DNA of 64,000 bases from Paguma larvata. Lineage: Eukaryota; Chordata; Mammalia; Carnivora; Viverridae. The translations under genes and the position numbers were made by a program. Where the stretch lies: positions 80,429,123 to 80,493,122 of the forward strand of contig CM057825.1 of NCBI GenBank assembly GCA_030068075.1, read 5' to 3'. The notes below the pieces were generated by a model. The model worked only from the letters and a program-made list of their open reading frames with translations. It was not told the origin of the DNA and ran no database searches. Shown here in pieces: positions 35,264 through 47,085 of the stretch. Position 1 is the stretch's first letter. Every line of letters begins with the position of its first letter.

Positions 35264-35355
35264 CCTGACATGGGGCTCGATCCCATGAACCTGGAATTGT
35301 GACCTGAGCCAAAATCGAGTCAGATGTTTAACCAACTGAGCCACCCAGGCATGCC
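35130..35355 (-). mobile_element. Carnivore SINE (SINEC) with (GA)n
   Basis: Antisense copy ending GAGCCACCCAGGCATGCC. The target repeat GAGAGCACTCT lies on both sides (near 35114 and 35358). A (GA)n of about 13 units is at 35237-35263. Confidence 0.9.
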
Positions 35356-35356
35356 A

Positions 35357-35861
35357 GGAGAGCACTCTGTTTTTTAAAAATTACTGACACAAAGCTACCA
35401 ATTCATTACCACTATTGTTATTATCAAACATTTCAAAAATACCTCTAAGATATTCATATAAGGCTCATAGAGTTTAACTCTGATACAGTATCATAAAGAA
35501 AAAAATCCAGTTGTATGCAAGCAACTACCCATCAGTCTGAAGTGGGATTTATATTTAAGTAGCTTAAATGAGTTGCTTTGTGTATATGATGGGCACAGCA
35601 AATCCTCCTTGCTGGTTGCTAAACCCTCCTCACCTAACAATGATCTTCTTTGTTGATCTTCGGGGCATGGTGCCTCATCTGTTTAGTTTGGCTTTTTATT
35701 TGACTTTCATTGACTTTGCAGCCAAGCCTGTTTTCTCTGTTTGATATGTTAGCTCAAATATGTAGGTGAACTCAGCCATTCAATGATAGGCATATAATTT
35801 TTAAAAATAACATATACTAGATTTGATGAAAGAATATAATTTTCTCTTGCAAATAGAGAAG
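35357..35861. other. Unique intergenic DNA
   Basis: No gene or repeat recognised. Confidence 0.4.
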
Positions 35862-35877
35862 AAATATTTGACTTTAT

Positions 35878-35928
35878 TTTATTTTTTTATTTTAGAGAGA
35901 GCATGCAAGTGGGGGAGAGTGGTAGAGG

Positions 35929-35982
<54 letters not shown>

Positions 35983-36119
35983 ATCTGAAGCGGGCTCCAA
36001 GTTCAGCTCGGAGCCTAGCACGGAACGCAACACGGAGCTCAATCCCACTATCCTGGGGTCATGACCTGAGCCGAAGCCAAGAATTGATGCTCAACCAACT
36101 GAGCCACCCAGGTGCCCCC
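35878..36119 (-). mobile_element. Carnivore SINE (SINEC) with a long (GA)n
   Basis: Antisense copy ending GAGCCACCCAGGTGCCCC. Target duplication AAATATTTGACTTT (from 35862) / AAATGTTTGACTTT (from 36120). (GA) of about 23 units at 35932-35978. Confidence 0.93.
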
Positions 36120-36134
36120 AAATGTTTGACTTTT

Positions 36135-37900
36135 GAATAATAGCTTGCTGTCTTTTAGAGGACTTGTCCAACTGTCTTTTACTAGGAGACACAGATGTCT
36201 GGCTGCCGAATTTCTGTCAGCCTTTTTTCTGTATACAGTACTCAACCTTAGATTAGATAGAGACAACTTTAAATCTTCTTTAAGCACTTCCTAGGATATT
36301 AGCACCTTTTAATGCTGGTTTCTGAAGAGCCACAGCTGTCACCCAAGTCTTAGTACTGAGCTAGCTGCTGTCAGATGCAACGTTATATGTTGAAGAATCT
36401 TCTCATTTGAAGTACATCACAAGTTGTGCCATATTTCCAACTATTAGGAAAAATGTAAACATAGATACTGGGCAGTATGTCAATGAACACCAGTGATGTA
36501 CAATAGAGAAACCAAAGATTGTGAACATGTACGTATGTACCTGTGGGTACTGAAATCCTGATGTGGTCTAGTAAATTCAACGTCATTGCCTTCTTTCTGG
36601 TATGGTGGAATCTCAACATTTTACCTCTTTTCTACAAAATTCTCTCTAACAAAGCCAAGATATAAAATGCTTTTAAATCCTAAAGTTTTATGTAAATTTT
36701 AATTTTCTCTGAGACATTCATTCTGATGTAAAACCAGTGAAACTTACAATCAAATAATGTGAAGTATTGAAATCTTAAGGACTTATTCTGTGTGCCTTAA
36801 CAGATGTTGACAATTAGAATATTCTCATCAATAGGAGGTTTGTGTTGGCTCCAAATGTGGATTACTTATGTAAATGCCCCTTTAGAACCTCTGTTTATAT
36901 GATAGAGACTTTAGGGGATGTTAGAAAGGGTGATGTCTAGTTTTATAGACTTTCTGATTTGCTAACATACTTGAAGCTTCAATATTCAAAAGTCATTCAT
37001 GTAACCTCCTTTTTTATTGATGTGGTTTTGAAAGTTTCAGATACTTACTTGCGAATGCTTCCCGAGAACATTTCATTGTGTCTGGGGTATACTATGGCAT
37101 TTACACTCTTTCATTTTCTTTTCTGGATTATTTTAAAACACACAGGGATTTTCAAACATAATTCATCTTTAAAAGGAAGAAGACTCAGAGAAGAAGGGGC
37201 AGAACCAATCCCAGGTTTTTTCACATGACAAGCAGAAGAGCAAAGGAAGGCACTCTCTACTATTTTCTAATTGACTAAGATAGGAGAATTGTTTAATAAT
37301 AAGGGCCCTAATTTTATTTCTGGAATTATTTGATATCTCAGTGTGCTGAGATATCAAATGATATCATAATTATCATGATCATATGATATCAAATGATCAC
37401 CTTGCAGGGCTGGTGCTGCCCATGTAGTCATAGTTGCATATGTTTGATGTAGATGACACGTTTCTTTCCATAAACTTGGACTAATTTGCCAACTTGCTGA
37501 CCTTTGTTGTATCCTCATAAAATTGAACTTTATCATCCTTTCAGATGGATGTGGATGGAACATTGTACTTCTGTCTCAGCTCATTGGAAAGAGGGAAAGA
37601 CACAATCTTCCTGCAAATGCGAGAAGGTGTATTGAAAGCCTTTTATGGTTCTTGCTCTGGTTAGAAGTCACAAAGGGATTGGATTTCATTTTGACTACTG
37701 TGTCTTCAGCAATGGCCACAAAAGATAAAAGAAGATGGTTTCTGTAGAGCACTTTCTCTAACTATAATCTCTTGGTCTGCTCATGTGTGTGGTTCTGCCT
37801 TTCTAATCTCTGTTCAGCCTTTTGCCTGACCTATATCAGTGTTTTTTCTTCTAAAAGCTAAAATTTATAATTTTCACACGTGTGGAATCTTAGTTAGGCA
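36135..37900. other. Unique intergenic DNA with an AT-rich palindrome
   Basis: No gene supported. The hairpin at 37328-37359 is listed separately. Short open frames here show no family resemblance. Confidence 0.4.
37328..37359. repeat. Perfect 14-bp inverted repeat (hairpin)
   Basis: ATTTGATATCTCAG, loop TGTG, then CTGAGATATCAAAT. Stem is perfect. Further GATATC/ATGATCAT palindromic units continue to about 37400. Confidence 0.95.
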
Positions 37901-37924
37901 TCAGGTGCCCACTTTTTTTTTTAA

Positions 37925-38130
37925 TCCTTTAAGTTTATTGTATTTATTTTGAAAGAGAGAGAGAGAGTGAGCAGGGGAGGGGCAGAGAGAGAGAGGGAGA
38001 GAGAGAGAATCCTAAGCAGCTCCCAAGCAGCGGAGCCCAATGCAGGGCTCCATCTTACTAACTCTGTGATCATGACATGAGCCAGAATCAGAGTTGGACG
38101 CTCAACTAACTGAACTACCCAGGTGCCCCT
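37925..38130 (-). mobile_element. Carnivore SINE (SINEC)
   Basis: Antisense copy ending ACTACCCAGGTGCCCCT, with GA-rich segments. Target duplication is approximate because the flank itself begins with GGTGCCC-like sequence. Confidence 0.88.
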
Positions 38131-38539
38131 AGTGACCCCCTTTTAAATGAACATTTGATTTCATCTTTTCTTTTGCTGTTGTTGATTTTTTTTTTTTAAG
38201 TTTAAAGAGGCATGTTTTAAGTCATATCAGAAAGAGAATGGATGCTGGATTCAGACATGTCAGTATTTGAACCCATATTCCCATTCCCCACGTACTGAGT
38301 TTTTCACTTCTTAAACTAGTTATATAACATCTCATTTGCAAGTTGCTTATGCTAAGACCAATCATGTTAGATCTGCTATGAAAATTCATTGAACTCTTGA
38401 TTGTAAAGCACAACCCAGGACCTCATACATGGTTAGCACTCTATACACATGAGTTTTTAAAAATTTATTTAAGGTATTCTAATGCCTATTTATTTTTCTG
38501 AAAGGCTTTATGTAAAAGAAAAATATATATACTTTCATT

Positions 38540-39430
38540 CATTTATCAATGTGTGCTTTTTTAACACCAGGCACAGATTTAATCCAAGAGGGACCCAGGG
38601 GAATAAAAGTGAGAATATTTAAGAAATATGTAAACTTATACAAGACTTACATTCTTATGGGGAGGATAGATATGAATAAATAAACATGTGAAATATATAA
38701 TATGTCAAATGATGGTAATTGCTACGGGAAAGGGCTGCACCCTGAGCAGGTAATGCTTAAGCAGAGACTTGAAGGAGGTGAAGAGTGAGCTTTGTGGATA
38801 CCTAAGGGAAGAGGGGGTGGCAGGTATGTTATCCTGAAACAGGCAGGCCCAGTGTATCTGGAAATGCAGTAGGACATGCACCTAGACAGACAGCAGAGGC
38901 TGAATCATATAGGACCCTGTAGTCCTAAGAACTCTGGGTGTCACTCTGAATAAGAGTGGAGCCAGGAGAGGGGTTTGAACAGAGAAATGACATGATGTGA
39001 CTAATATTCAAAAAAGAAGCACTCGGGCTTCTCTACTAAGAGAAGACTATTAGATGGATGAGGGCCTAGGCAGGGGAAACCAGTGAGGAGGCTACTGTAG
39101 TGAATTGTGGTGGCTGGACCAGAAGAGTAGGCAGAAAAGGAAGTGGTGAGAAGTGGCTGGAATCTGGATATATTTTGTGTATAGGGCTGACAACTTTTTG
39201 AAGGATTTTTGTTCAGTGTGAAAAAAAAAAAAAAGAAGAAGAGGTGAGTAAAAGATGGCTCCAAAGTTTTGGGCCCAAGAAACTGGAGTTCCTGAGAGAA
39301 CAAGACTGGAACATAAACATTGTTTGGAGTTGGGGTGAAGAGGGAGTTCCAAAGTTTGGATTTGGATATGTTCATTTTGAGATTAAAATGCCTGTTCATA
39401 AAAATGGCCTAAAAAGTCATGAGACTGGCT
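38540..39430 (+). repeat. Ancient dispersed repeat, second copy
   Basis: Same family and orientation as 18670-20300: TTTCATTCATTTATCAATG, AGAGACTTGAAGGAGGTGAAG, AGGGGTTTGAACAGAGAAATG, AGGAGGCTACTGTAGTGAATT, ATCTGGATATATTTTGTG. It carries an (A)n run near 39220. Confidence 0.6.
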
Positions 39431-40754
39431 GAGAACTACCAGGGAAATAGGATGGATACATACACAAGAGACTAAGTCCTGGGTGCCTCTTGCATAAAGA
39501 GGTGCTGGAGATGAGGAGGAACTATCTGACTTGTTACTCACAGTGAAAGTTGTAGAGGGGTCCATTTTGAGGAAATTTATATTCACCTTACTTTCCAGTT
39601 CAAACCCTAAAAACGTGGAGTATTTGCTTCCCAGAAATAACAAATGTTGCATATCCATTGCTTAAGAAGCATAGAACTCTAGAAATGTTCAGAGAATTTG
39701 TACAGAAAGTAGACAAAGTCAACTCCACATTGGAGACACTAAAACTTCTAAAAAAAAAGGTCTAGAGCAAGCATCAGTAAATTTAGAAATGGCTTATAAA
39801 TATATCAAATGTAGATAAGTGGAGTAATAGAGCTGGGAAGTGATGGCCAGTGTTTTCAGGAAGTAGAGCCTTGTAGTTAGTTTAGAAATGGTTTGTGAAA
39901 GAGACAAGCCTTGACCCAAACTTAGGAAGAAGAGAGCATGGATTTGTAGAGAGGAGAGAATTTCAAAATTGAGACCGGCCCCTTAGCCACTGGATTAGTA
40001 GGACTAGTTTTTGCTGAGTGAGTCATTCTTCCTTGTCGTATCACTCAGGATCGTAAAAATAGTTGGCTCACCCAAAAGGAGCAATTTAGGAGAATATAAT
40101 TAATGAGCTATTAATAAAGCTATAAGCAGGGTTAAATCAATAGGAAGGCCCTGGCTAGACTCAATAGGTAGGTCTAGGGAACAGGAGGCAACTATGACAG
40201 TAATTATAGCACAGGACCAGCTGACAGGGGCTGTGGTCTTCAGCGAAGGACCACAGGCAGTGCCACCCTGCAGTCTGGCTTGGAGAAAAGCAAGGGAATA
40301 AACACTCAACTTCAATGTCCTTCCATTGTCTGATGTCCTATTGGAGCCTCTCATTGGTGAGTTTCAGCAAAAAACTAAAGTGCAAGCAAGTCTAGTGATG
40401 TGCTCCATACAAATCAGCCTTCTAGGGTACAGATCAGGTGGGGAGGGATGGGAAATGGATCCAAGGGACACACTGAGACCATTCAGTACCCTTGTCTCCA
40501 CAAAAAAGTTTATAATATGGCTTTGAGAAAAGTCAAAGGAATTGTGAGAATTTCAGCACAGAAGACCTTTGAACAATTGTAACATGAATAGTATACTCCC
40601 AATCTCCAATGTTAATCCTTTTTAAAAAAAGCCATTCACCATTTTTCCCCTTTCTTTTTTTGGGGAGGTGGGCATTATTGTTTTGTTTGTTTTGTTTTGG
40701 CGAAGTTCTGCCCAAATTTGTTGTTCAATATTTATAAAGACCTTGACTTGCCTC
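39431..40754. other. Intergenic DNA, possible old LTR
   Basis: 40030-40450 has LTR-like wording (GGAGCCTCTCATTGGTGAG), not assignable. No gene. Confidence 0.35.
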
Positions 40755-40784
40755 TTCCTATATAAGAAGAATCTGCTTTTAATT

Positions 40785-40954
40785 TTCTTTTATGTTTATT
40801 TACTTTTTTGACAGAGAGACAGAGTGTGAGCAGGGGACAGGCAGAGAAAGAGGGAGATCCAGAATCTGAAGCAGGCTCCAGGCCCTGAGCTGTCAGCACA
40901 GAGCCCGACGCAGGGCTCGAACTCACAAACTGTGAGGTCATGACCAGGTGCCCC
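40785..40954 (-). mobile_element. Carnivore SINE (SINEC) with head deletion
   Basis: Antisense copy. About 39 bases of the tRNA-related head are missing between GTCATGACC and AGGTGCCCC. The target duplication ATAAGAAGAATCTGCTTT / ATAAAGAAGAATCTACTTT is still visible (about 40762 and 40955), so the deletion is internal. Confidence 0.92.
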
Positions 40955-40973
40955 ATAAAGAAGAATCTACTTT

Positions 40974-41544
40974 AAAATTGGGTACCAGGTTTTAACCAAT
41001 ACAAGGTCTTGGCTGACTGTGACACTGTGCAGATAGTTTATGTCCTCAATATTGATACCCTAGCTTAACTTTTCTTCCTATTAGTTGTGATTAAATAACT
41101 TGTCACCAGATACAGGGAGTTAAAAGCCTCATTCTAACAAAGTAGTCACTCTGCAAATTGTAATTTTCCCCTTCCATACACTGTTTCTCTTTGACTCCAA
41201 TATTTACAACCATTCTCCTTATGACTTTAAAACTTTATTACCATAGACATCTAATGAACATATTTAGGCCAACTATGTAAGTACAGTTAGTAAGATGAGG
41301 TAGAGGCTAAGGAAAACATATCACAAAATTACAATATTAAGGATGTGTACATTTATCTTGAAAATTATTTTGGAACAAACTTCATAATCTATTAAGAATA
41401 TGCATATCCTTTGCAAATATCCATTATTTTCTCCCACAAGCATGTAGCTTTTGTTAGGACTGCTAACTCTCCCCTAATAATGATTTGTTCTTCTTTCTTT
41501 AGTATTAGAACTCTCAATGTTTAGCTGAGCACAGGGCTGTCCAG
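40974..41544. other. Unique intergenic DNA
   Basis: Nothing recognisable; AT-rich. Confidence 0.4.
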
Positions 41545-41870
41545 ATAAAGACTACATTTCCTAGCTACTCTTACTGCCTTGTTTGGCCATATAGTTTAGG
41601 ATCTGGCCAATGGTATGTAAGTAGAATCCAGCCACACTGGTGAGAGCTACAAAAGCCATTTTGGGCCAGGGCATCAAAGCCGTGTCTTGAGAATGGTAGA
41701 ACGACAGTGTAGAAAGTGCCTAGGTCCTCAAGACTGAGGACCTGTCATGTGACCCCTGGACTGCTTGTGCTCCTGCTATTATACGAGAAAGAAATCAATG
41801 GCTATTTGTTTGAGTCATTGTTCTTTTGGCCTTTGTGACAGTAGACAGACTTGTATCCCAGTTATGCATA
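41545..41870 (+). repeat. Old dispersed repeat, LTR-like
   Basis: ACTACATTTCCTAGCTACTC, then TCTGGCCAATGGTATGTAAG, then a GCTATTTGTTTGAGTCATTG-like 3' end. This wording is shared with 49760-50075 and 57385-57660. Probably old LTR elements; subfamily not assigned. Confidence 0.5.
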
Positions 41871-42380
41871 GCCCTTCTAATAGAGGCCAGTGTGCTAAAG
41901 TACAATCATAGTTGTCCTTTATTATCTGTTGATAGAGAACATACATAATGACAAAGAGGTGTTATAAATACAGGAAGATTTTAAATGGATTTTTATTTAA
42001 TTTATCACAGCTATGTATATTTGAAAAACAATAGTATCTACCTAAGTGAAATATATTGTTTAGTCACTCTACTGATAATGCTTGGACCGTCATGTATATT
42101 TAAGGACTCTCTGTCAGACTCCTTCCCCAAACTACTTTTTGAGATCCATGGACGTAAGCCTTAGAGTTAAAAATGAGGTTAGACAGAATTGGATCCAGCT
42201 CAGAAGATGCAAATAAAATCTGAAATGCCAGGTCAGCTATGCAGCTGTTGATTTTAACAGGTAAATGAAGAGAGTTGAGGCCCAGAGGGTCCAGCATCTA
42301 GCGGACATTGTGGAAACTGCCCCAATATCACTTTGCCACTATCCCATGACACAGCAGCCATCCCACTTGGAAGAATGTAC
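41871..42380. other. Unique intergenic DNA
   Basis: No gene or repeat recognised. Confidence 0.4.
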
Positions 42381-42800
42381 TGTGTTGAATAGTGTCCCCC
42401 CAAATTCATGTTCACCTGGAACCTGTAAATGTGTCCTTATTTGGAAATAGGGTCTTTGTTAAAGTAATCAAGTTGAGATGAAGTCATGCTGGATTGAGGT
42501 GGGCCTTAATCCAGTGACTGGTGTCCTTATAAGAAGAGGGACATTTAGACAAGGACACATAGACAGCATCATGTGAAGATGCAGGCCAAGACTGGAGTTA
42601 TGTTACCATAAACCAAGGAACACCAAGGAAGCTACAAGATACAAGGAGAGATTCTTCCCTATAGACTCTGGAGGGAACATGGCTCAGTCAACATCTTGAT
42701 TTTGAATTTCTAGCCTCCAGAAATAGAAGAAAGTAAGTTTTTATTGTTCTAAGCCACTTACTTTGTGGTACTTTGTCATGGCAGGCCTACGCAACTAATA
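42381..42800 (+). mobile_element. Near-complete solitary LTR (ERVL-MaLR-like)
   Basis: TGTGTTGAATAGTGTCCCCC start, TGTGTCCTTATTTGGAAATAG, CTGGTGTCCTTATAAGAAGAG, AGCCACTTACTTTGTGGTAC, and a GCAACTAATA end. It follows a MaLR-type LTR from end to end (about 420 bp). No internal coding region is next to it, so it is a solo LTR. Confidence 0.8.
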
Positions 42801-43139
42801 TAGAGGCACTGATAATGCCCTCAACTATAGGCTGAGATTATATTCAAAATGTTTCACAACCAGGATTGATCCATCCAAACAGAAGAGATGTTTGTTGCAT
42901 TGTTGGAGCAGGGACCAAATGGATCCTGTTTTGTAGATGTTAACTTTTTAGTTGTTGGATAAAGTTAGGTCGAGAAGATCTAGGGTGGATTGCTGGTGCA
43001 GTGAGGAACATGTAGGGGGGACACAGAATATGGGCTACTTATCACCTGGTTTAGAACCATTTCAATATTTAAAAAAACCTATGGAGTTATGACAGCATGT
43101 GCCAAACATATGCCTTTGTTGGTTTAAACCGATACATCT

Positions 43140-43525
43140 TGCTTTCCTGCTGCTACAGATGACTCAAGAGTGGCCCAAAGGGGTCAATCAGAATGAAGCT
43201 CAGAACTTTCATTTTCTGGGTGGGGTAGAACCTACTCGATCTTGGGAGATGTGAGTGGGAAAGAAGGTGACCCAGGTTGCTGTGAGCAAAAACCTGGAAA
43301 GAAACTATCCTAAGGATTATTGGTTCTGACCAATAAACAAAGAAGGGAAGAACCGAGACAACTAACTGCAGCCAAATCATCTGGAGCTCTGGTCATTTGC
43401 ACCCAAGTCTATCCCATCCTCTGGACTGTTAGTTACATGAGCCAACAAATTCTCTTTGTTGTATACGCAAGTTTGGGTTGGGTGTTCTGTTGTTTATAAC
43501 TAGAAGCATCCTAATTGATACGGTC
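43140..43525 (+). repeat. LTR-like remnant
   Basis: 3' end wording ATGAGCCAACAAATTCTCTTT, then GTTTGGGTTGGGTGTTCTGTT and AGAAGCATCCTAATTGATA is typical of old mammalian LTR 3' ends. The left boundary is uncertain. Confidence 0.5.
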
Positions 43526-43748
43526 CCAATGACTTTCTTAGCAGATATTTATCAGGTCCTTTTCTCTGAAACATTTTATTTTGATGTCTGCCAGTGTAAT
43601 TATTTTGTAATTACCTTTTATGTTTGTGTTTTGTTAGTAAATGAAATGCCAGCCAAGATTCAAGGAAATAGGATTTTGCTGAAAGACTACTATCATCAAT
43701 TTTATACTGAATCCTTATTTTAGAATACAACCTAAAATCAAAGAGACG

Positions 43749-43811
43749 CACACGCACAAGCACGCAGGTACGCGCGCACGCGCGCGCGCGTGCACACACA
43801 CCCACACACAT
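43749..43811. repeat. (CG)n/(CA)n alternating tract, Z-DNA-prone
   Basis: CACACGCACAAGCACGCAGG, then ACGCGCGCACGCGCGCGCGC, then TGCACACACACCCACACACA. A CpG-rich alternating purine-pyrimidine block in otherwise AT-rich DNA. Confidence 0.9.
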
Positions 43812-43825
43812 CTGCAATTCCCCCC

Positions 43826-45939
43826 ACTGCATTCCTTGCCATACATAATAAAAACTCACTTGTATGATCTATGCTATTGGTGGGCAAAATGGTACAAACA
43901 AACAGGAGAGGATCTGTAATCTATGGAGGATAGTGGAAAAATAAAAGACAGTATTAACTCAAAGAAATAGGACTTTGTGAATAAAATATTCTTCTATAAG
44001 AATAACTCCAGAATAAATCAAATGGTAGTGCAAGGGCCAATTTAAATAGAGAGGCGAGCAAAGGAATGGAGATGGAAAGAGAGATGAATAGAGGCAGCCA
44101 GGGAAAAGTCATGAAGTTTAAACTCCTTTTCCTCTGTCTCAGCCTTCAAAATCAATCTTTCTTTTGCAGTTACAGGGGCCATTTCAAAAACAGGGCTAAG
44201 GAGGGGCAGAAACAAAGTACCAGTGTCCTCTGTGGCCCCTTAAAAATGGAAAATTTGAGTTGACCCCATTAATCGAGGTTACCTTGAAAGCTGTTCATCT
44301 ATTTGCATTCTGAATTTGAGGCTTCTGCTTTGTCCTTCCTCATGGCCGTTACCGTCTATACATCGCTAACAATAAATATTAGAAAACGCGATTCCAGATT
44401 TAGCCAACATTTCAGTCATCTTTGATTGATTTTGGAATTAGTATATTGCTTTCGATAATAAGGAAGAAGAAAGTTTCGAAAGGAAACTGTAAAAATGCTA
44501 CTGTAGCTTTTCTCAGTATGCAATGCATGTTAAATCGCTGCTGTCTGAAGAATACAGAACTGAGATCTTATCAATACATGCAGCACCACACACATCCTAT
44601 TTTAGCTGCTAATTAGTATTCAGGTGTGCAGTGGAATACATGAAATTCAATGCTAATGCTGTTTCATTTGTGATTTAACATGTACAAGTTGTTACTATAC
44701 GCAGCATTGCCCTGTCAATGCACATGTATAATTGTTGTTTTTTCTTTTTCTCCTTGTAATCATAGTATCTTCATGTATTCATTTGATTCAATCTTCTGAG
44801 GGCATGCTATGAATACATCTTCTTGGTTACAAATAAATGATTACTTTCTGTAGTTTAGAAGTGAACATAAGAGATATCTGAGTCATTTTTAAAAGGCTTC
44901 GGTTGAGGCCTTACTTTAATTGACCAACTTGTTTAGAAACTGCAGTTTCACATAATTTGTGATTAACAGCTACATAAAATTGTGAACCATCAAATGGAAC
45001 TAGTTTTATAAATATTGCATGCCATTTTATGTTCTTCAATTTGTACTTCCCTTATCAAGTATTTTTATGTTAAAAAATTTCCAAGTTAATGTATGAGGAA
45101 GTAACTAGCTACTTTAGTTAGTTAGATTTCTCTTCCTGGAAGAAAATTACTATAATGGTTACTTTTGCTAAAATGCAATTACTGTCACTGTAACAATCAA
45201 TCATATTTTTATATAAGAAACTTTAACAACTTTTGAATGCATTAAGAAAAGTAAATGAAAAAGACTCAGTGTGAAATAAGACTAGACACCCAAAGCCCCA
45301 CCCTGACATCTGATATGAAAAAAACTCAGCCACCTTTCTTGTAATTCATTTTCATACCTTAGCTAAGATCACTGTGGAAGTTTTATAATACAACAGTAAA
45401 GCAAGTTTCTTAGAACATCATTGAAAAATGTAATGTATATTCAACAACCAGTGTTAATATTGTTTCTGGTGAATGGTTTACTCCTAAGCTGTCAGAGTCT
45501 GTAGTCTGAGTTTTGTGAACTAAACCAGGAGACGCCATTTGTAAAGATCTAGCATTGTTATATTCTTAGAGATGAAAATATCTCCACGAGAAAAGGGAAG
45601 GTTAGGAAATAGGAACTGTATCAGTTCTTGGCTTTGCAGAGATCACTAGTTGAGGTCAGAAAAATATTTTTGCCTCAAAATATTATGCAGTCACATGGAG
45701 ACAGTGTTTTTTCCCAAAAGTGCCTGTAATATTCTCATAAAGCTAGAATACTAAACATAACATGAGATTTCTGTACTGCTACTCAGAATATTATACCCCT
45801 CATTTAATATTAGAAATATAGAAACAGATGACATGGTGCAAACTATTAATAACAAGAACTTTGACAGAATGAATACATTTAAGTATGGGCACTAATCAAA
45901 ATATATAAAAGAATAACGTGTTATGGGTAAAACAGATTA
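43826..45939. other. SINE-free AT-rich unique block, candidate non-coding regulatory DNA
   Basis: No recognisable repeat or gene. 44370-44760 contains homeodomain-like TAATTAG (in GCTGCTAATTAGTATTCAGG) and other AT-rich motifs, and looks like conserved vertebrate non-coding sequence rather than decayed repeat. This is a judgement from texture, not from alignment. Confidence 0.35.
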
Positions 45940-47085
45940 TTTTATGTTATGCATGCAATTAATGTCTGGGCTGACTCATATGCAATCACAGCTCCATTCT
46001 CTTTCCTACTCCATCCCAGCCCTGCCGTCTACCCTCACAACTGTTTTGTTTTGTTTTGTTTTGTTTTCTGTTTCCCCTGATATCTTTAATAGTATCTCCA
46101 TCCAGCTAGTCTCCTAAACTAGATACAGGGGAGGCATTTCGATTCCTCCCTCTTCCTTAGCTCCATCATTCAATTTATTGCTAGCAGTTTCCAGTCTCAG
46201 TTTTTTTTTTAAATAGTTTATTTTCAACTTGGTTTACATATAACACCCAGTGTTCATCCCAACATGTGCCCTCTTTAATGCCCGTCACCCCCTCTCCCCC
46301 CTCCCTCACCCTGAGTTTGTTCTTAGTCTTTGAGAGTCTCTTGTGTTTTATCTCCCTCCCTCTCTGTGTCTTTTTTTCCTTTCCCCTCTTCCCCTCCCCC
46401 TGGTTTTTGCTTAGTCTCACAAAGTTCACCTATTCGTGGAAACATATGGTATCGTCTCTTTCTGACTGACTTATTTCACTTAACATAATACCCTCAAGTT
46501 CCATCCATGTTGCTACACATGGCCAGTTTTGACCCCGTATCAGCCTTCTCTGTACCCTCTTCAAAGCCCCAGAATAATCAGTCTCTTTCCTTTGTCACCC
46601 ATCCTTTTCCCTGCTTCCAGAGTTTCCTTTCAAACTGCTTGGCGTGGCATGAATTCCTGTCTCATTTTGTCTGGTCTCACCGTGTTAGTTTCGTGGGCAT
46701 TCCTTCTCATGGTTCCCTGTCTGGCCATTGACACGATGAATTCACAAAGTCCCGTAACAGTGGGTGCTGCCTTTTCTTCCTGGAATATCATTTTATAGGG
46801 TCTCTGATTAGAAAATCACTATTTCTCATCAAGACCTTGATCTAAAAGGCCTTCTCTAACATCCCCAGGCAAGATTCATTGTTTGCTCCTCTGTGCTGTC
46901 ATAAGCTGTCTGGACATAAGAGGTTTGTAGCATTGTCTGTGTTTCTTGAGCTTTCCTCCGCTACACTATACTGGAAGCTTCTCCAGGGCAAGGACATGTC
47001 ATATTCTTTTTGGTGTCCTTAGTGCTTAGTTCAGCGCATGACAATACAGTGGGTTGTCAATACAGAGTAAAGGAATGAGGCAATG
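45940..47085 (+). mobile_element. L2 LINE, split by an L1
   Basis: 46085-46198 reads as L2 (GTCTCCTAAACTAGATACAGG, TTCGATTCCTCCCTCTTCC). 46745-47085 reads as its 3' end (AAAAGGCCTTCTCTAACATCC, AGCTTCTCCAGGGCAAGGAC, TGCTTAGTTCAGCGCATGAC). An L1 3' end at 46199-46528 interrupts it. 46042-46067 is (TTTTG)n. Confidence 0.65.
46199..46528 (-). mobile_element. Carnivore L1 3' UTR, antisense, 5' truncated
   Basis: Starts with a poly-T (antisense tail), then ACCCAGTGTTCATCCCAACAT, AGTCTTTGAGAGTCTCTTGTG, AGTTCCATCCATGTTGCTAC. This is the carnivore L1 3' UTR in reverse. Better preserved than the L2 it interrupts. Confidence 0.85.

Noticed and set aside
37523..37747. 74-codon open frame near the hairpin
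   Set aside because: No recognisable domain; expected by chance in 64 kb.
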